The position numbers were made by a program, and so were the translations under genes. From Aurelia coerulea (lineage: Eukaryota; Cnidaria; Scyphozoa; Semaeostomeae; Ulmaridae), in contig CM076955.1 in the NCBI GenBank assembly GCA_039566865.1, positions 17,777,501-17,841,500 of the forward strand: DNA of 64,000 bases, written 5' to 3'. The notes beneath the pieces were generated by a model, which saw only the letters and a program-made list of their open reading frames with translations, did not search any database and had not been told where the DNA came from. This document shows, in pieces, positions 45,001 through 49,401 of this stretch. How positions within the stretch are numbered: the stretch's first letter is position 1; each line of letters starts with the position of its first letter.

Positions 45001-45403
45001 GGTTTCAATGCTCGTGACCTGTCCTGATGAACTTTGACTATGACTTTGACTGATGAGCTCTGTTGTTCAGCTGGAAAGTTGAGTCAAAAGGTGAGAAAAA
45101 AGGTATGTCATTCATATTTTCTAAGGTAGGTAGGCCTCCTACCTACTAGGCCCAGCACGTTTTATTTATCAATCATCGTCAGGAACTAGGCTATACTGTA
45201 TATAATATAGTCTAGCCTAGCCTAAGTAAAGTCTATTATTTGATTTCATATGCGAGGCATTAAAATTCTGATAAAATATTTGCACCAGCAAACCTAGTAA
45301 ATGCATGATGATTGCATGTCTAAAGCAACACTTTTTTCATTAATACTCACGACACAATAACCAGCAATTAAACGTGAAACTTACTTTCTTTTGTCACCTC
45401 CAT
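573..45403 (-). CDS. PARN: PARN, poly(A)-specific ribonuclease (23-exon gene, hand-joined)
   Basis: PARN is a DEDDh 3'-exonuclease that shortens poly(A) tails and trims non-coding RNAs in nucleus and cytoplasm. Exons on the complement: 573-847, 1251-1499, 3327-3401, 4636-4722, 7111-7166, 7312-7387, 9902-10012, 12979-13051, 15176-15218, 15699-15742, 17668-17745, 18951-19007, 19455-19535, 20249-20291, 33793-33831, 36014-36079, 37080-37254, 39817-39877, 40086-40161, 41227-41294, 41798-41868, 43828-43905, 45385-45403. Every junction is GT..AG and phases agree throughout (2001 nt, 666 residues plus stop). Recognisable blocks are IAIDAEFTG, FLASQGFDFNK, GHNMLLD, FHEAGYDAY and INMDGPD, placing catalytic D28, E30, D290, H374 and D379. 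An R3H region lies near residues 165-230, an RRM near 445-515, and a basic KKRRRKR stretch near the end. Human PARN is 639 residues. Family assignment and exons 2-22 are secure by homology; the last exon is inferred. Confidence 0.95.
585..838. repeat. Three tandem 84/85-bp units
   Basis: Units begin at 585, 669 and 754 with aactttgggtaggggtctgc and are nearly identical. They lie inside the proposed last exon of PARN. Confidence 0.95.
1040..1090 (-). repeat. tRNA-derived SINE, 3' tail fragment
   Basis: The stretch reads as the reverse complement of the tail of the SINE at 10599-10796 (the GCGCTTGGCGCTAAAAACC region). Only the 3' portion is present. Confidence 0.7.
1251..1499 (-). CDS. PARN: PARN exon 22 (RRM end and basic tail)
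   Basis: Acceptor ctactttgacag, donor gtaaat, 249 bp, phase 1 to 1. It begins VQKMIVNKDCGLCKVITYAQ, matching the end of the human RRM. It continues into an acidic and Lys/Arg-rich tail with KKRRRKR, a likely nuclear-localisation signal analogous to the KKAKKLKRMKK stretch of human PARN. The frame stays open past the donor to about 1138, so an unspliced 3' end is an alternative. Confidence 0.9.
2021..2958. mobile_element. Foldback element (unclassified)
   Basis: Left arm about 2021-2330 and right arm about 2650-2958 are inverted copies that start aaaggatgttgttctgtat and end atacagaacaacatccttt. No target duplication is obvious. It lies in PARN intron 21. Confidence 0.85.
3327..3401 (-). CDS. 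PARN: PARN exon 21 (RRM centre)
   Basis: Acceptor gaccattttag, donor gtaaat, phase 1 to 1. It encodes GVYTSFLNESSALVALDREE and ends NIDA. The human segment is [20 protein letters not shown]. The position of the cap-stacking Trp (W475) is Phe (F474) here. Confidence 0.9.
3544..4121. repeat. 105-bp tandem repeat with an inserted TTAA element
   Basis: Units start at 3791, 3896 and 4001 (aaccaatcagatg...), with a partial unit at 4106 and a diverged unit at 3544-3653. The open frame across it (3678-4136) is a repeat artefact. Confidence 0.95.
3654..3788. mobile_element. 135-bp TTAA-flanked MITE
   Basis: The ends AGGGAGTACAAAGACCAGC and GCTGGTCTTTGTACTCCCT are perfect inverted repeats flanked by TTAA on both sides (3650-3653, 3789-3792). 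The neighbouring repeat units show the empty site acgttaaccaatc. TTAA suggests piggyBac mobilisation; a TA duplication with two bases longer ends cannot be excluded. Confidence 0.9.
4636..4722 (-). CDS. PARN: PARN exon 20 (RRM start)
   Basis: Acceptor tttttcgtag, donor gtaagt, phase 1 to 1. It encodes IPERRNVFHISLPPSWRYPD and the residues INKLFEEF, the first strand and helix of the RRM (human HVLHVTFPKEW...LYQLFSAFG). A TA-flanked foldback element begins 45 bp upstream of the exon. Confidence 0.93.
4767..5337. mobile_element. TA-flanked foldback, CCGGGTGCGCC family, copy 1
   Basis: Ends CCGGGTGCGCCAAAATAAAC and its reverse complement, flanked by TA (4765-4766, 5338-5339), 571 bp. The long inverted arms leave no transposase. 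TA duplication suggests Tc1/mariner mobilisation. Confidence 0.9.
6061..6343. repeat. Simple repeats: poly-T and (CAAA)n
   Basis: An uninterrupted T run lies at about 6062-6089 and a CAAA array at about 6310-6343. Confidence 0.95.
6449..7006. mobile_element. Short-armed inverted-repeat element
   Basis: The arms at 6449-6492 and 6964-7006 share gcgatatgaaatgcgcagtt in inverted orientation. The borders and class are not resolved. Confidence 0.55.
7111..7166 (-). CDS. PARN: PARN exon 19
   Basis: Acceptor cttctcccacag, donor gtaggt, phase 2 to 1. It encodes IYVMRINDLLYINMDGPD, matching human LFLMRVMDIPYLNLEGPD at the end of the nuclease domain. Confidence 0.95.
7312..7387 (-). CDS. PARN: PARN exon 18
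   Basis: Acceptor tttatttttaccag, donor gtattt, phase 1 to 2. It encodes KMQHPTEERKPIDQDADLLR and AFLN, which leads directly into the conserved block of exon 19. Confidence 0.88.
7494..7850 (+). pseudogene. LINE retrotransposon 3' remnant (reverse-transcriptase tail)
   Basis: The frame reads KNLQKLMLEVYSSL, NYNLRSKNLLMLP, YGNDSLSFRGSILWNSLP. This is the C-terminal tail typical of CR1/L2/jockey-type reverse transcriptases, and in a neighbouring frame it ends WIGENCRCKICK. A frameshift lies near 7775. The short 3' flank ends in an AAT-rich tail near 7975. It is related to the remnant at 61971-62522. Confidence 0.8.
8044..8637. mobile_element. TA-flanked foldback, CCGGGTGTCCC type
   Basis: Ends CCGGGTGTCCCAAAATGATG and its reverse complement, flanked by TA (8042-8043, 8638-8639), 594 bp. 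It shares only the terminal CCGGGTG with the 4767 family. Confidence 0.9.
8713..9304. mobile_element. Mutator-like foldback, family A, copy 1
   Basis: Ends AACAAGGA...CTTGTT with long inverted arms, flanked by a perfect 9-bp duplication CTTCTGCAC (8704-8712, 9305-9313). No transposase is present. Confidence 0.88.
9902..10012 (-). CDS. PARN: PARN exon 17, catalytic H374/D379
   Basis: Acceptor tcatatttcag, donor gtaagt, phase 1 to 1. It contains FHEAGYDAYCTGVCF, the ExoIII signature that carries the general-base His and the fourth acidic ligand. The open frame around it is much longer (9654-10169), but homology stops exactly at the splice sites. Confidence 0.96.
10599..10796 (+). repeat. tRNA-derived SINE, copy 1
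   Basis: It has an A-box-like GTGGCGCAGTGGTGT and the B box GGTTCGATCCC at tRNA-like spacing. A shared body (ACAAGGGGTCGCGGACTCGA) and a (CTTCAC)n tail follow. It lacks a folded 3' acceptor stem, so it is not a tRNA gene. Confidence 0.85.
10928..11090. mobile_element. Short hairpin element, ATGGGTAGTTAGAC family
   Basis: The ends ATGGGTAGTTAGACGTCGC and GGTGTCTAACTACCCAT are inverted. They are related to 38804-39158. No target duplication is seen for this copy. Confidence 0.7.
11378..12870. mobile_element. FB-like foldback element with tandem-repeat arms
   Basis: The left arm has three 63-bp units starting at 11378, 11441 and 11504 (ggttatcatcccaaatgcgg). The right arm (about 12490-12870) carries five to six units in inverse orientation. 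The inner parts of the arms are also inverted copies: GGCACTTGTACAATGG at left against the stretch near 12390-12420. It lies in PARN intron 16. Long frames across the arms are artefacts. Confidence 0.85.
12979..13051 (-). CDS. PARN: PARN exon 16
   Basis: Acceptor tctttcttgcag, donor gtaaga, phase 0 to 1. It encodes AKISSSVLGDLYQCVGENF and five more residues. The tandem-repeat arm of an FB-like element ends about 100 bp from the donor. Confidence 0.88.
13451..13703 (-). repeat. SINE with tRNA-like head and 5S-rRNA-like segment
   Basis: Read on the minus strand it starts GAGTGGCCGAGCGGC and then has ACTGAAGTTAAGCTCGGT and GGATGGGTGACC, both resembling 5S rRNA internal promoter sequence. It ends in a run of A at about 13452-13461. 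A short related fragment lies at 27424-27465. Confidence 0.65.
14747..15018. mobile_element. Mutator-like foldback, family C, copy 1
   Basis: The ends TAGTCTACGCGTAGACCC and GGGTCTACGCATAGGCTA are flanked by the perfect 9-bp duplication ACAAATGAC (14738-14746, 15019-15027). Confidence 0.9.
15176..15218 (-). CDS. PARN: PARN exon 15
   Basis: Acceptor actatttcttcag, donor gtactt, phase 2 to 0. It encodes LMDTKLLATTKPLK, matching the conserved LLDTK block of the family. Confidence 0.9.
15699..15742 (-). CDS. PARN: PARN exon 14
   Basis: Acceptor tgttttag, donor gtaagt, phase 0 to 2. It encodes SLEEFKEMVQTLFP, matching human LSEFKEMTTCVFP. Confidence 0.9.
15908..16039. mobile_element. 132-bp hairpin MITE
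   Basis: The inverted ends TACTAACCAGT and GCCGGTTAGTA enclose a stem that includes AATATAAAGCCC and GGGCTTTATATT. Class unknown. Confidence 0.6.
16460..17088. mobile_element. TA-flanked foldback, CCGGGTGAGTC type
   Basis: Ends CCGGGTGAGTCAGAAAAAAG and its reverse complement, flanked by TA (16458-16459, 17089-17090), 629 bp. It lies in PARN intron 13. Confidence 0.9.
17272..17576 (+). mobile_element. TTAA MITE, AGGGGCTC family, copy 1
   Basis: Flanked by TTAA (17268-17271, 17577-17580) with ends AAGGGGCTCCGTC and ACGGAGCCCCT. It lies 92 bp from PARN exon 13. Confidence 0.85.
17668..17745 (-). CDS. PARN: PARN exon 13, catalytic D290
   Basis: Acceptor ctattttttgtag, donor gtaagt, phase 0 to 0. 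It contains LLLGHNMLLDMM, the ExoII motif. Its Asp is the third metal ligand (human D292). Confidence 0.95.
17793..18330. mobile_element. Poly-G/poly-C-ended foldback (probable)
   Basis: It begins with a G run followed by gtatttcac and ends with a C run at about 18310-18325. The internal text repeats short 'cccagaatttt'-type phrases. Borders are not fixed by a clear target duplication. Confidence 0.5.
18391..18931. mobile_element. Mutator-like foldback, family A, truncated copy
   Basis: The left end AACAAGAGCAGATTTTG matches family A. The right arm stops after gtgtcaatcaa, about 50 bp short of the expected end and 20 nt from the PARN exon 12 donor. Confidence 0.8.
18951..19007 (-). CDS. PARN: PARN exon 12
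   Basis: Acceptor ctctttcgcag, donor gtaagt, phase 0 to 0. It encodes AEFETAVGFLKIARLLSES, matching human AVGFSRVIHAIANS. The truncated arm of a foldback element ends about 20 nt past the donor. Confidence 0.88.
19455..19535 (-). CDS. PARN: PARN exon 11
   Basis: Acceptor ttgttgtcacag, donor gtatgt, phase 0 to 0. It encodes GDKHIRIIKADEETRLKLK and eight more residues. This is the charged helix that closes the R3H insertion (human RYIVISKVDEEERKRRE). Confidence 0.88.
20249..20291 (-). CDS. PARN: PARN exon 10
   Basis: Acceptor gtcttttttag, donor gtatgt, phase 2 to 0. It encodes FPSKLHVESVANEK, equivalent to human YPKGIHVETLETEK. Confidence 0.9.
20886..20928. repeat. Short hairpin
   Basis: The inverted stems GTATTGTGGACAC and GTGTCCACAATAC are separated by about 14 bases. 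Confidence 0.8.
21159..21679. mobile_element. Mutator-like foldback, family B, copy 1
   Basis: Ends AGCATAGGTTCCAAATC and the inverse, flanked by the 9-bp duplication GTCTGACAT (21150-21158, 21680-21688). The duplicated flank near 27540 lacks the element. Confidence 0.92.
22244..22568. mobile_element. G/C-run-ended MITE with 8-bp target duplication
   Basis: It starts CCCGGGGGGG...TACTT and ends AAGTACCCCC...CCGGG, flanked by GAAGCAAT on both sides (22236-22243, 22569-22576). An 8-bp duplication is typical of hAT. Confidence 0.8.
22588..22902 (-). mobile_element. TTAA MITE, AGGGGCTC family, copy 2
   Basis: 315 bp flanked by TTAA (22584-22587, 22903-22906). It is a close, oppositely oriented copy of 61164-61478 and lies 19 bp from the preceding MITE. 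Confidence 0.92.
23095..23938 (+). pseudogene. Rhodopsin-like GPCR pseudogene (copy 1)
   Basis: Class A seven-helix receptor frame nested in PARN intron 9 on the opposite strand. Residues from the ATG at 23095 match the intact paralogue at 30088-30954: ILLLILSVSD in helix 2, SIDRLIAV at the end of helix 3, a helix 4 Trp. It stops at 23620-23622 after ECCFVLLYS-like sequence in helix 5. Relative to the paralogue, 23 nt are missing there, shifting the frame. Helices 6 and 7 (NSLANPVIY) and the tail DLDLTVPA continue in another frame at 23624-23938. A short five-helix product remains possible, but the simplest reading is a pseudogene. A likely 3' splice site (tgattttag) precedes the ATG in both copies. 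Confidence 0.85.
23921..27078 (+). repeat. Minisatellite derived from the GPCR 3' end
   Basis: About 35 units (estimated from length) of mainly 83 bp, with a 72-bp variant that lacks 11 bp around cttgatttaac. Each unit carries the receptor's last codons (cagatcaaatcccagacc...ctgttccagcttag) followed by its 3' flank gtctgaatcttttatgggta. The first unit is the end of the copy 1 frame itself, so the origin is visible. It is interrupted at 26165-26467 and decays to about 27300 after an AT-rich insertion near 27079-27167. Confidence 0.97.
26165..26467. mobile_element. 303-bp inverted-repeat element inside the minisatellite
   Basis: The ends CCTGTACGAAAATACAAGGC and GCCTTGTATTTTTGTACAGG are inverted with one mismatch. 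Flanking units define the empty site, showing a 2-bp TT duplication. The interior is built of many agccttgta-like words in both orientations. Confidence 0.9.
27540..28025. repeat. Second copy of the GPCR upstream flank
   Basis: It matches 21690-22200 base for base over long stretches (for example ggtaagagat...aaatgtataacgggtgagtc), but lacks the element at 21159-21679. It marks the second unit of the receptor duplication. Confidence 0.9.
28055..28090 (+). repeat. tRNA-derived SINE, 5' fragment
   Basis: The stretch ggtgttgtggcacagtg matches the head of the SINE at 10599-10796 and then diverges. Confidence 0.55.
28260..28605 (+). pseudogene. LINE 3' remnant with (AAT)n tail
   Basis: A short frame reads EDFRRSIKEWKGGNCTRKI, like the reverse-transcriptase C-terminal end of the other LINE remnants. 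It is followed by a short 3' flank and an AAT microsatellite at about 28545-28605. Confidence 0.65.
28880..29472. mobile_element. TA-flanked foldback upstream of GPCR copy 2
   Basis: Ends CAGGATGTCCAAAAAAA and TTTTTTGGGACACTCTG, flanked by TA (28878-28879, 29473-29474), with long inverted arms. The equivalent site upstream of copy 1 (near 23011) is empty. Confidence 0.9.
29512..30035 (+). mobile_element. Retroposon insertion with 15-bp target duplication
   Basis: Flanked by TTCAATAATAATGTT at 29497-29511 and 30036-30050. Copy 1 of the receptor block has the empty site at about 23040. The insert has no terminal inverted repeats and ends in a T-rich stretch. It contains gacgaagatttttaatcgaaacgttc, of a kind common in non-LTR 3' regions. 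A 5'-truncated LINE or SINE is the likely source. Confidence 0.8.
30088..30954 (+). CDS. Rhodopsin-like GPCR (intact paralogue)
   Basis: The frame gives 288 residues from the ATG at 30088. That start was chosen because it aligns with copy 1; the frame itself opens at 30025. Seven hydrophobic segments are visible. They include ILLLILSVSD (helix 2, Asp near 50), SIDRLIAV (DRL at about 100-102 in place of DRY), a Trp in helix 4, CALTVAAYVICSTP in helix 6 and NSLANPLIY in helix 7. The tail is short (about 18 residues after helix 8) and ends DLDLTVPA. The usual Cys at the top of helix 3 is not evident. It is a single coding exon with an apparent upstream 3' splice site. Such intronless orphan receptors are common in cnidarians; the ligand is unknown. 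Confidence 0.85.
   Translation: MKENKDWIQAGMALSIAVIITNIIKLAVIIHRIKKTKPYEILLLILSVSDTLVGISMFVFTYSKLWGEHEMKKPVLLLAYIGSGISLQTSVVTMLMISIDRLIAVHMPFRYATLVTRGRVLKAEGLIWVLILIPTWPLQLLHKEKVASFDIRVLSIFSGIFLLVIECCFVLLYSLVIYDIIQNKLRLRRPDAQEQHVCRFSDAEKIAFNTCALTVAAYVICSTPLAIAVMQMNDSFTMLDTWEDILFVANSLANPLIYFIKLLMASKLVCYRSNARPRTEDLDLTVPA
31182..31401. mobile_element. TA-flanked MITE in the decayed array
   Basis: The ends CAATCTTGGA and TCCAAGATTG are flanked by TA (31180-31181, 31402-31403), 220 bp. Confidence 0.75.
31675..32276. mobile_element. Mutator-like foldback, family A, complete copy
   Basis: 602 bp, ends AACAAGAGCAGATTTTGTAA and the inverse, flanked by the perfect 9-bp duplication ACTACAAAC (31666-31674, 32277-32285). 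Confidence 0.92.
33409..33600. repeat. Dispersed repeat with empty insertion site
   Basis: It matches 48812-48885 plus 49402-49515, which are separated there by a family B element. Here the junction is uninterrupted (gcactgtggttggtaaaattt). Confidence 0.85.
33793..33831 (-). CDS. PARN: PARN exon 9 (R3H region)
   Basis: A 39-bp exon with acceptor ctgttttacag and donor gtactt. It encodes FKRKLTFEAIED, matching human FQRKLIYQTLSW. It is followed by the 13.5-kb intron 9 that hosts the receptor genes. Confidence 0.85.
34777..35856. mobile_element. hAT-type MITE, middle layer of the nest
   Basis: The ends CAGGGCATTTTTTAA and TTAAAAAATGCCCTG are flanked by the perfect 8-bp duplication GCCGATCC (34769-34776, 35857-35864). 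Confidence 0.9.
35153..35687. mobile_element. hAT-type MITE, inner layer of the nest
   Basis: The ends CAGTGGCGTGGCCATGG and CCAGGCTACGCCGCTG are flanked by the 8-bp duplication AGCTAATG/AGCTGATG (one mismatch). A run of more than 20 G follows the left end. Confidence 0.85.
36014..36079 (-). CDS. PARN: PARN exon 8 (R3H region)
   Basis: Acceptor gtttcttcag, donor gtttgt, phase 2 to 2. It encodes SQVKALLENQDETTLDLPKA, aligning with the human [20 protein letters not shown] segment. The donor was chosen by phase fit to exon 9. A second GT three bases downstream would break the frame. Confidence 0.88.
36895..37040. mobile_element. Mutator-like family B, decayed half
   Basis: It matches the right arm of 21159-21679 (attttacaccaatctttttaaagatttgga). 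The left arm is absent. Confidence 0.7.
37080..37254 (-). CDS. PARN: PARN exon 7
   Basis: Acceptor gctcttcaag, donor gtaagt, phase 1 to 2, 175 bp. It covers the linker (LSYMSPSDESKM...) and the start of the R3H insertion (SPVFIPESMKSFIEDI), equivalent to human CPVTIPEDQKKFIDQV. A decayed half of a Mutator-like foldback ends about 40 bp beyond the donor. Confidence 0.92.
37765..37936. mobile_element. 172-bp TTAA MITE
   Basis: The ends AGGGAATCGACATAGTTA and TAACTATGTCTATTCCCT are flanked by TTAA (37761-37764, 37937-37940). A diverged partial copy in opposite orientation lies at about 48270-48416. Confidence 0.88.
38286..38761. mobile_element. Inverted-repeat element, TAAAACCCCGCATATAAGAAC ends
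   Basis: The left end AGTAAAACCCCGCATATAAG and the right end CTTATATGCGGGATTTTACT are inverted. No clean target duplication was found. Confidence 0.75.
38804..39158. mobile_element. Mutator-like foldback, ATGGGTAGTTAGAC family
   Basis: The ends ATGGGTAGTTAGACACTG and CAGCGTCTAACTACCCAT are flanked by TGACAAATC/GGACAAATC (8 of 9 identical). The interior has three copies of an atctcctccgcagtactataaa unit. Confidence 0.82.
39592..39772 (+). repeat. tRNA-derived SINE, copy 2
   Basis: A diverged full-length copy of the 10599-10796 SINE, ending ctcaccttcacctt. It ends 45 bp short of PARN exon 6. Confidence 0.8.
39817..39877 (-). CDS. PARN: PARN exon 6
   Basis: Acceptor attatctttcag, donor gtaata, phase 0 to 1. 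It encodes SSSLEFLASQGFDFNKMIYK, nearly identical to the corresponding human block. A tRNA-derived SINE lies in the intron just beyond (39592-39772). Confidence 0.96.
40086..40161 (-). CDS. PARN: PARN exon 5
   Basis: Acceptor cttatatcaag, donor gtttgt, phase 2 to 0. It encodes YEAKPFNIYVFPRARKG and the following residues to FQCQ, matching the SFNFYVFP block of the family. The alternative upstream acceptor (tttcag, 13 residues longer) also stays open, but it would not align with the family. Confidence 0.9.
40741..41190. mobile_element. Foldback-like element, GGTAGCGGATCAAAAGTGAT ends
   Basis: The left acggtagcggatcaaaagtgat and the right atcaaaagtgatccgctacc are inverted, with more gcggatca words between. 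Borders are approximate. It lies in PARN intron 4. Confidence 0.7.
41227..41294 (-). CDS. PARN: PARN exon 4
   Basis: Acceptor taacttccag, donor gtaaga, phase 0 to 2. It encodes IIIQYGICTFKWNEESK, the nuclease core strand that reads LLFQFGLCTFKYDYTDSK in the human protein. Confidence 0.9.
41798..41868 (-). CDS. PARN: PARN exon 3
   Basis: Acceptor tatgttttcag, donor gtaata, phase 1 to 0. It encodes a segment containing YDTPAERY, which aligns with the FDTPEERY region of human PARN. A hAT element begins only 24 nt upstream of the acceptor junction. Confidence 0.9.
41892..43130. mobile_element. hAT transposon remnant
   Basis: The ends CAGGGACCGCGGAGC and GGCTCCGCGGTCCCTG are flanked by the perfect 8-bp duplication GCATATAT (41884-41891, 43131-43138). 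It contains a minus-strand transposase fragment. Confidence 0.93.
42530..42960 (-). pseudogene. hAT transposase C-terminal remnant
   Basis: The frame at 42530-42811 ends LLSVNPATSATGKRSFSLAR and RLKTWLRSRMS, the hAT C-terminal dimerisation motif. Upstream residues (TFETLDLIVEAINERF) continue in a different frame to about 42960. The protein is therefore frameshifted and lacks its catalytic core in this copy. Confidence 0.85.
43828..43905 (-). CDS. PARN: PARN exon 2, catalytic D28/E30
   Basis: Acceptor tacttttgtag, donor gtattc, phase 1 to 1. It encodes the first nuclease strand, including FIAIDAEFTG, which carries the first two acidic metal ligands of the DEDDh site at the same residue numbers (28 and 30) as in human PARN. 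Confidence 0.95.
44165..44300 (-). other. Open segment in PARN intron 1, unrecognised
   Basis: The minus strand is open for about 45 codons with a non-repetitive composition, including STPEILAKAMNGPKIDYRDS. There are no clear splice sites on both sides and I know no matching family. It may be a gene fragment or chance. Confidence 0.2.
45385..45403 (-). CDS. PARN: PARN exon 1 (start codon)
   Basis: This exon encodes MEVTKE plus the first base of an Asn codon and is followed by the donor gtaagt. The ATG sits in the context AAAATGG. The same start position as the human protein (which begins ME) and the exact fit to exon 2 support it. No TATA box is visible upstream; a CAA-rich stretch lies at about 45460-45505. 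Confidence 0.85.
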
Positions 45404-46366
45404 TTTGTATCTCCTTTCTGTTTCTTGGTAATCAAACCTGGATTCGAGGTTTACGCGGTAAAATGCAGCAACAACAACAGCAATTTGAGCAACAACAACA
45501 GCCTTACGTGTAATTTACACGAAGTATAGCTCTGTTTTCAGCGGGAAGGAAGGAATCATGTGGAAAGAAGCTCTGATGATGAACGATGCTGCACTGTTTA
45601 AGGTGTTTATTTCGGGAAGAAGAGGGCTTTCTGTGGAAGTTGATGTAATTTATGATGGAGAGTAAAGAAAGGTAAATATAATGCACTTACAGATGCGCCT
45701 GTTTCAAAGTGTTAAAAAAGTGTTGAGGGGGGGGGGGGGGGGTATATGGTAGGCTAATAAGGTGAGAAGATTTGCATTTGCAAAGAAGAGCAACCACAGG
45801 TGTAAAAGATGTGTAATCTTCCATGAAATCTGTTGTGAAATGCAACATGAAAGACGACAACTGCTGTAATTGACCATCCATGTAATTGGCCATGATAAAT
45901 ACTCCATGAAATAGTCAAGATTAGTGCAAGACTATGCACCACCCTGGAAAACATGTATGTTATGCCAAATATGTTTGGCGTAGAGCGACATCAAGAACAA
46001 TGGTAAAACAATAGGCCTATTGTCTTCAGACAATTGGCTTGGTGTAAACCTTTGGTGTAGCAAAAACGAACTTTCCACCCTGGATTATGCACCCTTTGAA
46101 ATTGGCCATTCAGGTGAAATTGGCCATAAAATGCACCATGTGATATGCCATGTAATACACCATTGAATGGGCTTTGTAATATGCCATGAAATACACCATG
46201 AAATCATCCATGTATTTGTAATGCTCCATGTAATACCAGACTGATAAGTCTGCCAAGTGCGCATGGAAGATGCGCACCTGGCTATTGTTTTAAAACAATG
46301 ATTCTATTGTTCTTCCTTTGTTGTAAATGAAATTGCGCACGGAAGATCTTCCGTGCACATGACACA
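45404..46366. other. PARN upstream region
   Basis: It holds CAA-rich repeats (45461-45505) and a run of 19 G at 45727-45745. Degenerate 'ccatgtaat' words recur at 45820-45915 and 46080-46240. No TATA box or divergent coding exon was recognised. Confidence 0.4.
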
Positions 46367-47460
46367 GGCCTTTTCGTTTTACGCGGGCGATCGCCCTTGC
46401 CCTCGCCAGCGCCCTCGCAAAATGTTTTACGTGGGCTATTGACTGCCCTTGCAAAAACGTATTTAGCCCGAAGCTCCGACAGGATTTCGTTTACAAAAGA
46501 CTTTTGGAACGAAGCCGTCCTGATTTGAACTTGTTCCTTCAGTCATCACTCGGTGCTCATACTATTTTACAGAATAGCTCTTTTTCGACATCTTTACAAA
46601 AGAAACTCGTTGTGAAGGCTAACCACTAGTGCAGCAAATAAGGTGAAGAAAACCCAAACAGACTCTAAAATGTTAATGTTTCTCGATTTGTCTTTAGCAA
46701 AATGATTTTAGCAAGAAACTTGAAAGAACTGCAAAATGAAGAGCAAAATCAGTGGTCCTTAAAAATTTCTTTGCAGAATTTGCGATATATGGATCAACCC
46801 TCTTCTTCATCGTCATCGAGGTTCCCAGTTTATTTAACTAAATCTTTCTTTAAGATCAGGGTCTGTCAATAGAATGAATAGTACTCACAGTTATCTTAAC
46901 TTTCTTACAAAATCGTTCTCCAGTTTAACATTCTGCAGTTCTTCTCTGCTACGTAGATCAGGCCTGCTACAAGTTTGAGTAAAGTTTTCTGACGAAATTG
47001 TAATGGAGACTTGGTTGTTTTGTTTCAAGGGCTTACATCCACTACTCTAATCGCCTTCTCTGATCTGTTAATGACTTTTGTCGAATCTTTATTTATCTTG
47101 ACTGGGGCTTCACACTCAATCAAGGGAACAACAGGAAAGTGGCTGGCTTAACTGCTGTGACCTTTTGCTAACTTAGGAAAAATAATGGAGCAACAAAGAA
47201 GAACATTGCAAACACATGGAATAAAATCTTGTAACTTTGCATTAAAAATGTGTAGTCTGTTCGAGTGGACTCTTTTCTCTCTGGTGAAGTGAACATAAAG
47301 GAAACAGTCCAAGTTGCAAGAACAAGACCTTGGAAGCTTTCATTGCTTATCAGTAAAAACAAGTAAAACACGAGACTATTTTAAGGGGCGATCGCCCTCC
47401 TAAGCTTAACTACGAGGGCGATAGGACGCCCTTGTGGAAATTTCTTTACGAAAAGGCCTG
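46367..47460. mobile_element. Probable hAT element, CAGGCCTTTTCG ends
   Basis: The ends CAGGCCTTTTCGTTTTAC and TTTACGAAAAGGCCTG are flanked by CATGACA on both sides (7 bp seen). Inner sequence near both ends carries gggcgatcgccc. No transposase frame was recognised. Confidence 0.75.
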
Positions 47461-48885
47461 CATGACATAAATAACAGTCTGGATGTAATACAACATTATT
47501 AAGTCAGGCAGTAGTCACCATATTGCGTTGCTGTGAAATGTGACGTGAAATACGACAACTGTTGTAATTGGCCAAAGAATCTGCCACAGGATGTATGCTA
47601 CTTTAGACAAGGAAGAGACAACTGCAATCATGAAACTTTAACTATGTTTCAGCATATCATCATTCAAACAAATTCAGTACACAAACTCAATGGAGATTAT
47701 TCAAAGCAAATTAAAGCATTTGCCAAATATCTAATGGTGTGCTGTGCTTGACTCTGAGGGACTCTCAACTGGTGTATCACTCTTCTGTAAAGGCACACAA
47801 GATGTTTAAAACAATAGAATTTTAATGGATTGAAAACAAACAGGGTTTTCGCTGAAAGTGTGTGAAATTTTTACAGAGTAAATGATATTGCAGAGGGGCA
47901 TATATCACTCCGCAAAACTCTCATACACCTTTGGCAAAAAATCGTTCTATTTTCTAGAAAAATCAGCAAAAAATCCTATCGTTTAAAGAAATCTTGTGCA
48001 CCATTTTAGAAGTGTGGCTCGCCCCTCTATTTCACTGATAATTTTAAACATAGAGATTTGTGAAAATGTTCGCTTTCAGAAATTACTGTATGTGTCTCTG
48101 TCTTGCCTTATCATCATAACCAGCTGTCAGTAAGAGCTCACTCTTCATCAGATATAGGATGATGCCGTTTGATATCCACTGTCTCTTTTCAGTTGTGTCA
48201 TGACTATGGTATATGAACCTGAAAGAAATATAAGTAGTATACTGTAAATGTGGTACATATCCAAGGTAGCCGCTATAAACAGGCTGAAGAAACGCCCACA
48301 AACCCATTGTTTCTTTACCTACACAATGAAACTGGATGTGTCAAAGTTGTCAAGTACAATAGATTATATTTTTGACCTGGCCTGGGCCAGCTTTTAACTA
48401 TGTTGATTCTCTTTAAGAAGGTACTACACTACCAAAAGTGAAACAAAAGAAAAGTGGGCACTAATGCAGCTCTTGCCTATACGTATATACTGATCCTAAC
48501 TAAACCCTACAAAAACCCTATAGGTGTGCAATACTGCATTAGCCCCTTAAATAAAATACCTGGCTTTTCAAAGCATAGTTTTATATTTCACTTGAAAGAT
48601 AATATCAACACCAACCTCAACATTACTGCACGCAGGCTGGTAGTTTTTAGCTATCCGATATTTCTGTAAAACGTCCAAACTCCGTCAAAAACGTCCAAAA
48701 ATTGTTTATCAGAAAATGTTATGTCTGCAATTTATTGGTCCGAAATGTTTGCTTTTTAATGTATATCGTTGAAGGGGGCATGGTTTCCAGGATTCTTGTG
48801 TCCATCTAAGTATAACAGCGTAATACACTCTTGTCAAAATGTGCTGACACAATGCTTACGAAGAGCCCCAAGCAGTACACTGTGA

Positions 48886-49401
48886 AGCATAGGTTCCAAA
48901 TCTTTTTCTCAGCGTAAAAAGGTGGGTGTAAAAATTAAATGACCTATTTCTTCTGATTGAATGGCTTGAAAGAAACTTGAGATACTTATCTATAATTCTA
49001 CCGTTGGACTTTTCAGAAATCTTTAATATTTTTCGAAATTACAGCGTATCCTACATTTTAACTCATTTGAGGGTGTGACGTCATCAAATTTCTAAATCAT
49101 AAAACCCGATATGTGACAGACTTTTGCTTGATACCATATTGTAGGCATTCATAAACTATGGTTTTCTTTGAACTTATTTCATGTTGTGTCAAACAGTTTA
49201 GAAATTACGATGGTTTGAAAATTTTCCTTGAATTCTTGAAAAAGAAGAAAAATACTCTAATTCTGAAAATACTGACGATATCAGAAAAGTCCCACAGTAG
49301 AATTATAGAGAAATAGCTAAAGTTTCTTTGAAGTCATTCAGTTCAAAGAAATGGGTCGCTGAATTTTACAACAGCATTTTCAAAGATTTGGAACCTATGC
49401 T
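48886..49401. mobile_element. Mutator-like foldback, family B, copy 2
   Basis: 516 bp, ends AGCATAGGTTCCAAATC and the inverse, flanked by the perfect 9-bp duplication ACACTGTGA (48877-48885, 49402-49410). Confidence 0.93.
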